A DNA stretch of 64,000 bases from positions 1-64,000 of the forward strand of contig NZ_BBCC01000001.1 of NCBI RefSeq assembly GCF_001311845.1. Direction: 5' to 3'. Below, piece after piece: positions 19,730 through 29,756 of the stretch. How positions within the stretch are numbered: the first letter of the stretch is position 1; every line of letters starts with the position of its first letter. A program made the position numbers and the translations under genes. The notes below the pieces were generated by a model that saw nothing but the letters and a program-made list of their open reading frames with translations, was not told where the DNA came from and did not search any database. The stretch is from Desulfosarcina cetonica JCM 12296 (GTDB lineage: Bacteria > Desulfobacterota > Desulfobacteria > Desulfobacterales > Desulfosarcinaceae).

Positions 19730-20994
19730 GTGAACTTGAATACCGACCTGATTCGACAAAGCGATCCGGAAATCGCCCGGGTCATCGACGATGAAGCCCA
19801 ACGGCAGCAATCCCACCTGGAACTGATCGCATCGGAAAATATCGCCAGCCGCGCCGTCATGGCGGCCCAGGGCAGCATTTTGACCAACAAGTATGCCGAG
19901 GGTTACCCGGAGAAACGCTACTATGGCGGATGTGAATTTGTCGATCGCGCGGAACAACTGGCCATCGACCGGGCCCTGGCGTTGTTCGGCGCCGACAGCG
20001 CCAACGTCCAGCCGCACTCGGGGTCTCAGGCCAACATGGCTGCCTACTTCGCCCTGCTGGAACCGGGGGACACGATTCTGGGCATGGATCTCGCGCATGG
20101 CGGTCATCTGACCCACGGTTCCAAGGTCAGCTTCTCCGGTCGGCTGTTCAACTTCGTGCATTACGGCGTCAACCGGGAAACCGAGACCATCGATTACGAC
20201 CAAGTGGCCGAAATGGCCACCAAGCACCGACCCAAAATGATTGTCGCCGGTGCCAGCGCTATCCGCGCTTTTTCGATTTCAAAGCCCTGTCGGACATCGC
20301 CGCATCAATCGACGCCTGATGATGGTCGACATGGCTCACATCGCCGGTCTGGTGGCGGCCGGTGTTCACCCCTCGCCGATCCCGTACAGCGATATCGTCA
20401 CCTCGACCACCCACAAACCCTGCGCGGCCCGCGGGGTGGACTGATCCTGGCCCGCGAAGCCTGCGGAAAAAAATCAACAGCCAGGTCTTTCCCGGAATTC
20501 AGGGGGGACCGTTGATGCACGTTATCGCAGCCAAGGCCGTAGCCTTTAAAGAGGCCCAAAGCGATGCCTTCAAGGAATACCAGAAAGCCATCGTGACCAA
20601 TGCGGCGACCCTTGCCGCCACATTGAAGGAAAACGGACTCGACCTGGTTTCCGGCGGTACCGACAACCATCTGATGCTGATTAACCTGACCCGGATGGAT
20701 ATCACCGGGCGGGATGCGGAGACGGCGTTGGGACGCGCCGGCATCACGGTCAATAAGAACGCCATTCCCTTTGACACCCGCGGCCCGGCACTGACCAGTG
20801 GCATTCGCATCGGAACCCCTTTTGTGACCAGTCGCGGCATGCGCACGGCGGAAATGAAAACCATCGGCAATCTGATCGCCGATGTCTTGCGTCATCCCGA
20901 CGATGCCACCCGCATCAAAGGCACACGCAGCCAGGTCCAGGCGTTGTGTGATGCCTTCCCCCTCTATCCAGAGATGAAGGGCCAGGGGCAGTAA
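19730..20994 (+). CDS. glyA: Serine hydroxymethyltransferase, four frame breaks
   Basis: PLP enzyme that converts serine and tetrahydrofolate to glycine and methylene-tetrahydrofolate. Restored length 422. Motifs: [28 protein letters not shown], the PLP-lysine region [14 protein letters not shown] and the C-terminal [10 protein letters not shown]. Four one-base deletions were found by comparing frames: near 20259 (ASAYPRFFDF expected), near 20314 (before [11 protein letters not shown]), at the A-run 20415-20417 (THKTLRG) and at the A-run 20467-20473 ([10 protein letters not shown]). The start is GTG 19730 or TTG 19737; neither has a strong ribosome site. Four errors in 1.3 kb is the highest density in the window. 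Confidence 0.95.
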
Positions 20995-21002
20995 GGGAAA
21001 AC

Positions 21003-21521
21003 ATGTCCACGACATCCGCCAATACCGGCAAACGAACCGGCTATCTTACCTGGGACGACTACTTCATGGCCGTGGCGCTGTTGTCCGCCCAGCGCAGCAA
21101 GGATCCCAACACCCAGGTAGGCGCCTGTATCGTCAATCCCCACAAACATATCGTCGGCGTCGGCTACAATGGTTTTCCCACCGGATGTTCCGATGATACC
21201 CTGCCCTGGTGCCGTGAGGGCGATTTCCTGGACACCAAGTATCCCTATGTCTGTCACGCGGAACTTAACGCCGTTTTGAACAGCAGCTTAAGCAGCCTTT
21301 CCGACTGCATCATCTACACGGCCCTGTTCCCCTGTAACGAGTGCGCCAAAGTGATCATTCAGGTCGGCATCCGGGAAGTGGTTTACCTTTCCGACAAGTA
21401 TGCCGATTCCGACTCTGTCCGCGCCTCGCGGCGAATGCTGGACCAGGCCGGTGTTGTCTGCCGACGACTGGCGCCGGCCAGCCCGATGGTGACCATCCGA
21501 TTGAAGGAGGAAAAGGCTTAG
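21003..21521 (+). CDS. dCMP deaminase (ComEB-like)
   Basis: Zinc enzyme of 172 residues that deaminates dCMP to dUMP for thymidylate synthesis. The zinc ligands and catalytic Glu are in CHAELNAV and FPCNECAK. Start 8 nt after glyA, so co-translated with it: glyA makes the methylene-folate that thymidylate synthase uses on dUMP, which makes the pairing functional. The frame is intact. Confidence 0.9.
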   Translation: MSTTSANTGKRTGYLTWDDYFMAVALLSAQRSKDPNTQVGACIVNPHKHIVGVGYNGFPTGCSDDTLPWCREGDFLDTKYPYVCHAELNAVLNSSLSSLSDCIIYTALFPCNECAKVIIQVGIREVVYLSDKYADSDSVRASRRMLDQAGVVCRRLAPASPMVTIRLKEEKA

Positions 21522-21546
21522 CGTTTCACGAACGGACCATTATTCG

Positions 21547-21651
21547 ATAGTATTTAAGATAATGTTTTTGGTAAGGCCAGAGGGATAAAGCTGTATAAAA
21601 CATACCGCGACGACCGATAACGCAGCCCAAAAATATTATCTTGAATGCTAT
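21547..21651 (+). repeat. 105-nt element with 25-bp terminal inverted repeat
   Basis: Arms at 21547-21571 and 21627-21651 pair over 25 bp with three non-Watson-Crick positions. In the plus-strand RNA all three are G-U wobbles (U21551, U21555 and G21564 on the left arm), so the stem is unbroken there, while the minus-strand RNA would have A-C mismatches. The 55-nt loop is A/G-rich. It lies 30 nt upstream of nrdR. It could be a structured leader or attenuator, or a small palindromic mobile element. Both arms contain AAGATAAT. Confidence 0.8.
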
Positions 21652-21681
21652 ACCGTAGGTGAAAAAAAGGGAGGGGGAGGC

Positions 21682-22143
21682 ATGAAATGTCCATTTTGCG
21701 GGGAACTTGACAACAAAGTCATCGATTCGCGGGTCAGTAAGGATGGCAGTGTCATTCGGCGTCGAAGGGAATGCATCGATTGCACCCGCCGGTTCACCAC
21801 CTATGAACATATCGAGGAAATTCCCATCATGATCATCAAAAAGGATGGTCGCCGGGAAGTCTTCAGCCGGGAAAAGGTCGGATCCGGAATTCGCAAGGCC
21901 TGCCAGAAACTGGACATCAGCATGAACGTCATCGAAGAGTTCATCGACGACCTGGAACGGGACTTGCGGGAAATCGGCGAGAAGGAAATTCCCTCCCATG
22001 ACATCGGCGAGCGGGTCATGGCCAAGCTGCATGAACTCAACGACATCGCCTACGTAAGGTTTGCCTCGGTCTATCGTGAATTCAAGGACGTCAACGACTT
22101 TGTATCGGAACTCAAGCGGATGCTCAGCGATCCATCCCGATAG
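21682..22143 (+). CDS. nrdR: Transcriptional repressor NrdR
   Basis: 153 residues. The N-terminal zinc ribbon MKCPFCGELDNKVIDSR...CIDCTRRF binds NrdR boxes at ribonucleotide reductase promoters; the ATP-cone domain (about 50-140) senses ATP/dATP. A purine-rich GGGAGGGGG precedes the ATG. It heads the riboflavin cluster, a widespread order. Confidence 0.97.
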   Translation: MKCPFCGELDNKVIDSRVSKDGSVIRRRRECIDCTRRFTTYEHIEEIPIMIIKKDGRREVFSREKVGSGIRKACQKLDISMNVIEEFIDDLERDLREIGEKEIPSHDIGERVMAKLHELNDIAYVRFASVYREFKDVNDFVSELKRMLSDPSR

Positions 22144-22227
22144 GGTGGAAACCGTTTTCCGCTTCGATGGCCGAGGGAAAAAACAGACCGATTTTCTCTA
22201 ACCGGATAGACACGTCAACACCTCCCC

Positions 22228-23328
22228 ATGAACGATCACGATTACATGCAACTGGCCCTGGAACTGGCCGAGAAAGGACGGGGCTGGACCTCGCCCAACC
22301 CCATGGTCGGCGCCGTGGTGGTCAGGGACGGCAAAATCGTCGGCCGCGGCTATCATCAACGGGTCGGCGGCCCCCATGCCGAAGTCAATGCCATTGATGA
22401 TGCCGGGGACCGGGCCCGGGGCGCCACGATCTATGTCACCCTGGAACCCTGCAATCACTTCGGCCGTACGCCACCATGCACCCACAAGATCATTGCCGCC
22501 GGCATCCGGCGGGTGGTGGTGGCCATGAAAGATCCCAACCCCGATGTGCAAGGCGGCGGTAACGCCTACCTGAAAAGCCACGGCATCGAGGTAATCACCG
22601 GTATCGGCGAAACGGCTGCCCGGACGCTTAACGAGGGTTTCGTTACCTGGGTCACCACGGGGAAACCGTTTGTGATCGTGAAATGCGCCGCCACCATGGA
22701 CGGCCGCATCGCCACGCGAACGGGCGATTCCCGCTGGGTGACCGGGCCGGCGGCCCGTGCTTGGGTTCACCGTCTGCGCCATGCGGTCGACGGCATCATG
22801 GTCGGGGTTGAAACCGTGCGCAAAGACGACCCCAGCCTGACCACCCGACTGGAGGGAGAACCCGGGTCGGATCCGACGCGGATCATACTGGACACGCATT
22901 TATCCATGCCGGTGACGGCAAAGATGCTGCGCCAGGAATCCGGTGCGCCCACCTGGGTCGTTTGCGGGCCGGAGGCCGCCGCTGATCGTCGGGCGGCCTT
23001 GGAAGCCGCCGGCGCCCGGATCGTTGTTGCCTCACTGAAGGACGGGCGCATCGACCTCGCTGCGTTGATGCTTCAATTGGGCCGCATGGCGGTGACCCGT
23101 CTGCTCATCGAAGGTGGCGGGACGGTCATCGGTGGGGCACTTGCCGCCGGGGTGGTGGACAAGGTATGCTTTTTTTATGCGCCCAAAATTCTGGGCGGCG
23201 ACGATGGCGTTCCCATCTGCCGCGGCAAGGGACCGGAGAGCATGCGCCAAAGTCTTCCGGTTCACGACGTGACGGTGTCCCAATTCGAAGGGGACATCCT
23301 TGTGGAAGGGTATCTGAAGTCGCGCTGA
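22228..23328 (+). CDS. ribD: Bifunctional pyrimidine deaminase/reductase RibD
   Basis: Second and third steps of riboflavin synthesis. 366 residues: an N-terminal zinc deaminase (HAEVNAI, TLEPCNHFGRTPPC) and a C-terminal NADPH reductase (CAATMDGRIATRTGDSRW, VGVETVRKDDPSLT, EGGGTVIGG). Intact frame. 84 nt after nrdR. No FMN riboswitch is recognisable upstream. Confidence 0.96.
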   Translation: MNDHDYMQLALELAEKGRGWTSPNPMVGAVVVRDGKIVGRGYHQRVGGPHAEVNAIDDAGDRARGATIYVTLEPCNHFGRTPPCTHKIIAAGIRRVVVAMKDPNPDVQGGGNAYLKSHGIEVITGIGETAARTLNEGFVTWVTTGKPFVIVKCAATMDGRIATRTGDSRWVTGPAARAWVHRLRHAVDGIMVGVETVRKDDPSLTTRLEGEPGSDPTRIILDTHLSMPVTAKMLRQESGAPTWVVCGPEAAADRRAALEAAGARIVVASLKDGRIDLAALMLQLGRMAVTRLLIEGGGTVIGGALAAGVVDKVCFFYAPKILGGDDGVPICRGKGPESMRQSLPVHDVTVSQFEGDILVEGYLKSR

Positions 23329-23369
23329 CCGATTGACATCAACCGTTTGCACCTTATTTTCAGGAAATC

Positions 23370-24034
23370 ATGTTTACAGGAATTATCGAGGGGTTGGGCA
23401 CCATCGCGGCCATCCAGCCAAGTGGAGCGGGCAGTCGGATGGTCATCGCATCCGATTTCGATCTTCAGGACTCCCGGATCGGGGACAGCATCGCCGTGAA
23501 TGGCGCCTGTCTGACGGCCGTCACCCGCCAAAACCGACAGTTTAGCGTGGATGTTTCTCCCGAGACGCTAAAACGCACCGTGTTGGGGAAAATTAAGATC
23601 GGGGAACGGGTCAATCTTGAACGCGCGCTGAAGCTCTCCGATCGCCTGGACGGCCATCTGGTATCCGGCCACGTTGACGGGGTCGGTATCCTGCAGGAGC
23701 GCAAAACCCTGTCCAATGCGATCATCATCACTTATCGCGTACCGTCGGCCCTGACCCGCTACATGATCGAAAAAGGATCCGTCGCCGTTGACGGCACGAG
23801 CCTTACCATCAACCGCTTGGATGCCACCACGTTCGATGTCAGCATCATCCCCCACACGGCCGCGTTGACCACCATTGGACGCAAAAAATCGGTGATGCGG
23901 TAAACATCGAAACCGACATGATCGGCAAGTATGTGGAACGTTTCGTGACCGGTCGAATGTCACGCGACCCCGCCGCGCCAGACACCGCAGGGGGCATCGA
24001 CATGGCTTTCCTGGCCAAATCCGGATTTATCTGA
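23370..24034 (+). CDS. ribE: Riboflavin synthase alpha chain, one frame break
   Basis: Dismutates two dimethyl-lumazine molecules to riboflavin. Two lumazine-binding halves: MFTGIIEGLG...NGACLTAV and HLVSGHVDGVG...DGTSLTIN. 221 residues when the A-run at 23883-23888 is given one more A (GRKKIGDAVNIETD expected). Without it the protein stops at 23903. Confidence 0.95.
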
Positions 24035-24154
24035 TAAGGATTATTGTTTTGGCTCGGTAGCGGGATCGTGTTCAACCCCCCATCCGAAAGACCCCCATCA
24101 TCCTTCGCCGCATCGGCGATCGACGTTGACAGCATTCAGGAGAAACGATCTACC

Positions 24155-25379
24155 ATGGCAAAAATTTCCATCGAACAGGCCATTGAAGATATCCGCAACG
24201 GAAAAATGGTTATCCTCGTTGACGATGAAGATCGGGAAAACGAGGGCGATCTGACCATGGCGGCGGAAATGGTCACCCCCGAAGCGATCAATTTCATGGC
24301 CAAGTACGGCAGAGGCCTCATCTGCCTGTCGCTGACCGCAGAAAAATGCGCTCAATTGAACCTGCCCATGATGGTACAAAACAACACCAGCCCCTTCGAG
24401 ACGGGATTCACCATTTCCATCGAGCCAAATGCGGCGTCACCACCGGCATCTCCGCAGCCGACCGGGCAACGACCGTTCTCGCGGCCGTTGCCGATGACGC
24501 CAAGCCGGGCGATCTGACGAGACCTGGCCATATTTTCCCCTTGCGGGCCCGTAATGGGGGCGTGATGGTGCGCGTCGGCCAGACCGAAGGCAGCGTGGAC
24601 CTGGCCCGCCTGGCCGGACTCAGGCCGGCCGGCGTGATTTGTGAAATCATGGATGACGACGGTACCATGGCACGTATGCCGGCGCTCGAAAAATTCAGCA
24701 CCGAGCATGGCATCGGCATCTGCACCATTGCCGATCTGGTGGAGTATCGGGTCCGCACGGAAAGCTTCGTTCACCGCGCCGCGGAGACCGTCATCCCGAC
24801 GTCGCATGGCGGCGATTTCAAAATGATTGCCTTTGAAAACGATATCGATAAACTCACCCATATCGCCTTGGTCAAGGGCGACATCGATCCGGAAGTGCCC
24901 ACCATGGTCCGGGTTCACTCGGAGTGCATGACCGGTGACATCTTCGGGTCGATGCGCTGTGACTGTGGGGATCAACTGCACAAGGCCATGGAGATGATCA
25001 ATGCAGAGGCTCCGGCGTGATTCTCTACCTTCGCCAGGAGGGACGCGGCATCGGATTGATCAACAAGCTCAAGGCCTATGAGTTGCAACGCTGCAAGGGC
25101 ATGGACACGGTGGAGGCAAACCTCAAGCTGGGGTTCAAAGACGATATGCGTGACTATGGAATCGGCGCCCAGATGCTGGTCAACATCGGCGTACGCAAAA
25201 TGCGTCTTTTAACCAACAATCCCAAGAAGATGGTCGGGCTTGAGGGATATGGTCTCAGCGTGGTGGAACAGATTCCCATCGAAGTTGCGCCCAATGAATA
25301 CAATCGTTGCTATCTGGAATGCAAAAAGTTGAAAATGGGCCATACACTCAGTTTTGATGAAACCATAACCCATCAATAA
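24155..25379 (+). CDS. ribBA: Bifunctional DHBP synthase/GTP cyclohydrolase II, two frame breaks
   Basis: Supplies both precursors of riboflavin. The N-terminal DHBP synthase half has [11 protein letters not shown] and [13 protein letters not shown]. The C-terminal GTP cyclohydrolase II half has the zinc site ([15 protein letters not shown]) and RQEGRGIGL. Restored length 408. One G is missing at 24424 ([10 protein letters not shown] expected) and one near 25008 ([11 protein letters not shown] expected). Start 24155 follows AGGAGA at 11 nt. Confidence 0.96.
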
Positions 25380-25399
25380 AATAGAAGGAAAACCGTCTC

Positions 25400-25872
25400 A
25401 TGCCCAATATCATCGAAGCCGGCCTAGTTGCCCAGGGCAAACGGTTCGGTATCATCGCCAGCCGTTTCAATGATTTTATCACGGACAGGCTCGTCGGCGG
25501 CGCCATCGATGCCCTGACCCGCAGCGGCGCCGAGGACAAGGATATCGACATCATCAAGGTTCCCGGTGCATTCGAGATACCCATGATCGCCCAACGGATG
25601 GCCGAAAGCAAAAAATATAACGCCGTAGTCTGTCTTGGAGCCGTTATCCGGGGGGCCACCCCCCACTTTGATTATGTCTGCGCCGAAGCCTCCAAGGGGA
25701 TCGCCCAGGTAACGATGGCAACCGGCGTACCGGTAATTTTCGGCATTCTGACCACGGACACCATCGAACAGGCCATTGAGCGGGCCGGTACCAAAGCCGG
25801 CAACAAGGATGGAGCGCCGCCGTGGCAGCCATCGAAATGGCCAATCTCGTGGAAATGGTGAGCAAGGAATAA
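25400..25872 (+). CDS. ribH: Lumazine synthase, one frame break near the end
   Basis: Joins the RibBA and RibD products to dimethyl-lumazine; family members form 60-mer capsids or pentamers. [33 protein letters not shown] and [13 protein letters not shown] are present. A G is missing near 25806: [16 protein letters not shown] should follow TKAG. Restored length 157. Confidence 0.95.
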
Positions 25873-25878
25873 CGCTTC

Positions 25879-26331
25879 ATGGGAACCCGTCGTATTTCCA
25901 GGGAGCAGGCTCTTCAGGCCCTTTTCTATATGGACATGCACCACGATGCGGTGGATGATGATCCCGTAGCGCTCTTCTGTAGTTGTTTTGCCAAGGACAA
26001 GCCGGCGGGACCTTTTTTCCACCGGATTGTCGACGGTGTCCGCGACCACCGCGAGACCATCGACAAGGAAATTGAACGTTTCTCCAACAACTGGAAGTTG
26101 TCGCGCATGTCCTGCGTCGATCGCAATATCTTGCGTATCGCCGTATTTGAACTGCTTTTTTGTGCCGACATCCCGCCCAAGGTCTCCATCAACGAGGCGA
26201 TTGACGTGGGCAAGCGTTTCGGCACCGAAGAGTCTGGCGCATTCATCAATGGCATTTTGGACAGCATCCGGATGGCCATGGAACGTAGCGAAGTCACGCA
26301 TGTCCCGAAAACCGGCAAAGACACTTCTTGA
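25879..26331 (+). CDS. nusB: Transcription antitermination factor NusB
   Basis: 150-residue all-helical protein that binds boxA RNA with NusE in rRNA antitermination. [13 protein letters not shown]-like start, [15 protein letters not shown] and [25 protein letters not shown] are diagnostic. It follows ribH by 6 nt, the usual ribH-nusB pairing. Intact. Confidence 0.94.
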   Translation: MGTRRISREQALQALFYMDMHHDAVDDDPVALFCSCFAKDKPAGPFFHRIVDGVRDHRETIDKEIERFSNNWKLSRMSCVDRNILRIAVFELLFCADIPPKVSINEAIDVGKRFGTEESGAFINGILDSIRMAMERSEVTHVPKTGKDTS

Positions 26332-26373
26332 TTCCGGTAGGGGGCAAGCTGTCATTCTATCAGGAGGATTTAC

Positions 26374-27024
26374 GTGATTATCCGTCAAATGGCGTTAGGA
26401 CCGATTCAGGCAAACTGCTATATCCTAGGCTGCGAAGAGACGCGACAGGCGGTCGTGATTGATCCCGGAGACGATGTCGACCGGATTTTGACCACGCTTG
26501 CGGGAGACCGCCTCACGGTCGTTCATATCATCAATACCCACGGGCACTTCGACCATGTGGGCGCCAACAGCCGTCTTAAAGCGGTGACCGGAGCCGACAT
26601 CCTCATTCACAGTGATGACGCCTCCATGTTGAGCCAGCTCGCGGCGTCGGCAGCTGCCTGGGGAATGCACGCCGAGAATTCGCCACCCGCCGACCGCCTG
26701 TTGGAAAACGGTGACACCATCACCTTCGGCACCCATACGCTGACGGTCCTGCATACACCGGGTCACACTCCCGGCGGGATCTGCCTTTACACCGAATATT
26801 CACAAGGCGGGGAAATTCAAAAAGCGGTTTTTGCCGGTGACACGCTCTTTGCCGGCTCGATTGGTCGGACCGATTTTCCCGGTGGTAGTTTCGACGTGTT
26901 GATCAACAGCATCCGGACCCGCCTCTTCACGCTGGATGACGATGTCAGGGTCTATGCCGGACACATGGGCAACACCACCATCGGCCAGGAAAAACGAACC
27001 AATCCGTTCTGCGGGATGCGATAG
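26374..27024 (+). CDS. Metallo-beta-lactamase fold hydrolase (glyoxalase II-like)
   Basis: 216 residues with the binuclear metal motif NTHGHFDHVG (about 54-63), a further His in HTPGHTPGG, Asp in FAGDTLFAGSIGRTD and the last His in AGHMGNTT. This YcbL/GloB2-like subgroup hydrolyses S-acyl thioesters; the substrate here is unknown. GTG start at 26374 with a strong AGGAGG. It lies between nusB and ispG in one run of genes. Confidence 0.9.
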   Translation: MIIRQMALGPIQANCYILGCEETRQAVVIDPGDDVDRILTTLAGDRLTVVHIINTHGHFDHVGANSRLKAVTGADILIHSDDASMLSQLAASAAAWGMHAENSPPADRLLENGDTITFGTHTLTVLHTPGHTPGGICLYTEYSQGGEIQKAVFAGDTLFAGSIGRTDFPGGSFDVLINSIRTRLFTLDDDVRVYAGHMGNTTIGQEKRTNPFCGMR

Positions 27025-27038
27025 GGGATAGCAGCCGC

Positions 27039-28142
27039 ATGCCGTTTTGCATTTCACGAAAGAAAACCCGGCGGATCCGGGTAGGCACCGTTCCGGTGGG
27101 AGACGGGGCGCCCATCAGCGTCCAGTCCATGACCAACACGAAAACCGATGATGTTGCCGGTACCATCGCCCAGATTCATCGGCTGACCCAGGCCGGCTGC
27201 GAAATCGTGCGCGTGGCCGTTCCCGACCTGGCCGCCGCCGAAGCCATTTTGCAGATCAAAAAGGCCATTGCGATTCCCCTGATCGCGGATATCCATTTCG
27301 ACTATCGCCTGGCCATTGCCGCAGCCAGGGGAGGTGCCGACGGGCTGCGTTTCAATCCGGGAAACATCGGCAGCGACCGAAATATTCGTGCTCTCGTGGA
27401 CTGCGCCAGGGATTGCCGGATCCCCATCCGCATCGGTGTCAATGCCGGATCACTGGAAAAGGACATTCTCGAAAAACACGGAGGTGTCACCGCCGCCGGC
27501 ATGGTCGAAAGCGCACTGCGGCATGCCGCCCTTTTGCGGGATCTCGACTTTCACGAAATTAAAATTTCCATCAAGGCCTCGGACGTGCCGCGGACCCTCG
27601 ACGCCTACCGCCTGCTGTCGCAACAAACGGATCTACCATTGCACGTGGGCGTGACCGAGGCCGGCTCGCTTTACTCGGGTATCGTCAAGTCGGCACTGGG
27701 TATCGGCAGCTTGTTGGCCGAGGGAATCGGCGACACCCTGCGGGTTTCCCTCACCCGCGATCCCGTGGAAGAGGTCCGGGTGGGCTATGAAATCCTGCGG
27801 GCCCTGGATATTCGGCATCGTGGCCCGGAAATCATCTCCTGTCCCACCTGCGGACGCTGCGAGATCCCCCTGTTCGACATCGTCGATCGCGTGGAAAAAG
27901 CACTTTTGACCCGCACAACGCCCGTAAAAGTGGCCATCATGGGCTGTGTGGTCAACGGCCCGGGAGAGGCCCGGGAGGCCGACATCGGTATCGCCGGCGG
28001 TTGCGGCGTGGGTATTCTTTTTAAAAAAGGCAAAGTCATTAAAAAATTCCCCGAAGCGCAGCTGGTGGACGTGGTCCTGGAAGCTGTGGATGCGTTTGAA
28101 AGGCAGCACGCCGGTCAAATGGGGGAGCCCGCAGACAATTGA
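27039..28142 (+). CDS. ispG: HMBPP synthase (GcpE)
   Basis: Penultimate enzyme of the MEP isoprenoid route; reduces MEcPP to HMBPP using a 4Fe-4S cluster. 367 residues, with cluster ligands in SCPTCGRC and CVVNGPGE. VGTVPVGDGAPISVQSMTNT is the typical N-terminal substrate region. Intact; 14 nt after the hydrolase. Confidence 0.96.
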   Translation: MPFCISRKKTRRIRVGTVPVGDGAPISVQSMTNTKTDDVAGTIAQIHRLTQAGCEIVRVAVPDLAAAEAILQIKKAIAIPLIADIHFDYRLAIAAARGGADGLRFNPGNIGSDRNIRALVDCARDCRIPIRIGVNAGSLEKDILEKHGGVTAAGMVESALRHAALLRDLDFHEIKISIKASDVPRTLDAYRLLSQQTDLPLHVGVTEAGSLYSGIVKSALGIGSLLAEGIGDTLRVSLTRDPVEEVRVGYEILRALDIRHRGPEIISCPTCGRCEIPLFDIVDRVEKALLTRTTPVKVAIMGCVVNGPGEAREADIGIAGGCGVGILFKKGKVIKKFPEAQLVDVVLEAVDAFERQHAGQMGEPADN

Positions 28143-28164
28143 TCAACGTGCTAGGACGACCAAA

Positions 28165-29685
28165 ATGAGCAAACAGCAGAAAAACGCGATTTCCCCCTCA
28201 CGAAACGAAGACTATCCGGAATGGTACCAACAGGTCATCAAGGCCTCCGACATGGCCGAACGCTCGCCGGTACGCGGCTGCATGGTCATCAAGCCCTGGG
28301 GATATACCCTCTGGGAAAACATCATGGCCCGCATGGACGCCATGTTCAAGGCCAGCGGGGTAAAAAACGCCTATTTTCCCTTGTTTATCCCGGTCAGTTT
28401 TCTGGAAAAGGAAGCCGAGCACGTCGAGGGATTTGCCAAGGAGTGCGCCGTGGTCACCCATCACCGCCTGGAACAAGGGGAAGGCGGCAAGCTCATTCCC
28501 GGCGGGCGATTGACCGAACCGCTGGTGGTCCGTCCCACCTCGGAGACCATTATCGGTGACTCTTTTTCCAAATGGGTAAGCAGCTATCGGGACCTGCCGC
28601 TGTTGATCAACCAATGGGCCAATGTCGTGCGCTGGGAGATGCGCACCCGAATCTTTCTGCGCACCAGCGAGTTTCTCTGGCAGGAGGGGCACACGGCGCA
28701 CGCCACCGACACCGAGGCTATCGAGCGCACCGCGATGATGCTTGACGTGTACACCCGCATGGTCGAGGATTACCTGGCCATACCGGTCATCAAGGGCCGC
28801 AAGACCGCCGCCGAGCGGTTTCCCGGCGCCGTGGACACCCTGTGCATCGAGGCCATGATGCAGGATTGCAAGGCGCTGCAGGCCGGCACGTCGCACTTTC
28901 TGGGGCAGAATTTTGCCAAGGCATCCAACATCCGTTTCCAGACCGAAAATGAAACCGAGGCCTTCGCCTGGACCACCTCCTGGGGCACGTCCACCCGCAT
29001 GATCGGCGGCATGATCATGGCCCATGGAGATGACGACGGCGTTATCATGCCGCCCCGCGTGGCGCCGGCGCAGGTCGTTCTGCTGCCGATTTTCAGAAGC
29101 CCGGATGATCGCCAGCCGGTCATGGACTATGTTGAGCGATTGGCCGCCACCTTACGGGATGTAACCTATGCCGATCGAAAGGTGGTTGTCGAAGTCGATG
29201 ACCGCGACATCGGCGGCGCCCGCGGATGGGATTGGATCAAAAAAGGCATTCCCCTGCGGGTGGAAATCGGTCCCCGGGATATCGCCCAGGATTCGGTGTT
29301 CGTCGGACGGCGTGACCAGTCCCAGCGCAATAAGGCGGCCATGCCACGCAAAACCTTCGTGGAACAGCTGCCTGCGATACTGGATGAGATTCAGGCCAAC
29401 CTCTTCCAGCGCGCACTGCAATTCCGTGATGAAAACACGCGTGCGGTGGACGATCAAAAGGACTTCTACGCCTGGTTCACCCCCCGGAATGCGGAAAAAC
29501 CGGAAATCCATGGCGGATTCGCCATGTCCCACTGGTGCGGTGAGGGGGCCTGTGAAGCCAAAATAAAAGAAGACCTGAATGTCACCATCCGCTGCATTCC
29601 ATTGGACGCGCCAACCGAGGCGGGCCGCTGCATCTGCTGCGGTAAGCCCAGCAACCGGCGCGTGGTATTTGCCAAAGCCTATTAG
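28165..29685 (+). CDS. proS: Prolyl-tRNA synthetase, archaeal/eukaryotic-type
   Basis: Class II synthetase of 506 residues. The N-terminus (SDMAERSPVRGCMVIKPWG) and the motif-2 segment RTREFLWQEGHTAHAT-like (RTSEFLWQEGHTAHAT here) mark the short ProRS type without the YbaK editing insertion. The C-terminal zinc-like domain (CEAKIKE...RCICCGKPS) and terminal Tyr (AKAY) are as in that type. The ATG at 28165 is chosen because it starts the conserved region; the frame is open far upstream inside ispG. Intact. Confidence 0.95.
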   Translation: MSKQQKNAISPSRNEDYPEWYQQVIKASDMAERSPVRGCMVIKPWGYTLWENIMARMDAMFKASGVKNAYFPLFIPVSFLEKEAEHVEGFAKECAVVTHHRLEQGEGGKLIPGGRLTEPLVVRPTSETIIGDSFSKWVSSYRDLPLLINQWANVVRWEMRTRIFLRTSEFLWQEGHTAHATDTEAIERTAMMLDVYTRMVEDYLAIPVIKGRKTAAERFPGAVDTLCIEAMMQDCKALQAGTSHFLGQNFAKASNIRFQTENETEAFAWTTSWGTSTRMIGGMIMAHGDDDGVIMPPRVAPAQVVLLPIFRSPDDRQPVMDYVERLAATLRDVTYADRKVVVEVDDRDIGGARGWDWIKKGIPLRVEIGPRDIAQDSVFVGRRDQSQRNKAAMPRKTFVEQLPAILDEIQANLFQRALQFRDENTRAVDDQKDFYAWFTPRNAEKPEIHGGFAMSHWCGEGACEAKIKEDLNVTIRCIPLDAPTEAGRCICCGKPSNRRVVFAKAY

Positions 29686-29756
29686 GGTCGAATAACGTGC
29701 AATCAGGCAGCCACCGCTTATGATCGGCCGTCATCGGTGCGAATTGAGAGCCAAGC

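Noticed and set aside
22144-23369. FMN riboswitch before ribD or ribE
   Set aside because: The gaps (84 and 41 nt) are too short and show no conserved elements.
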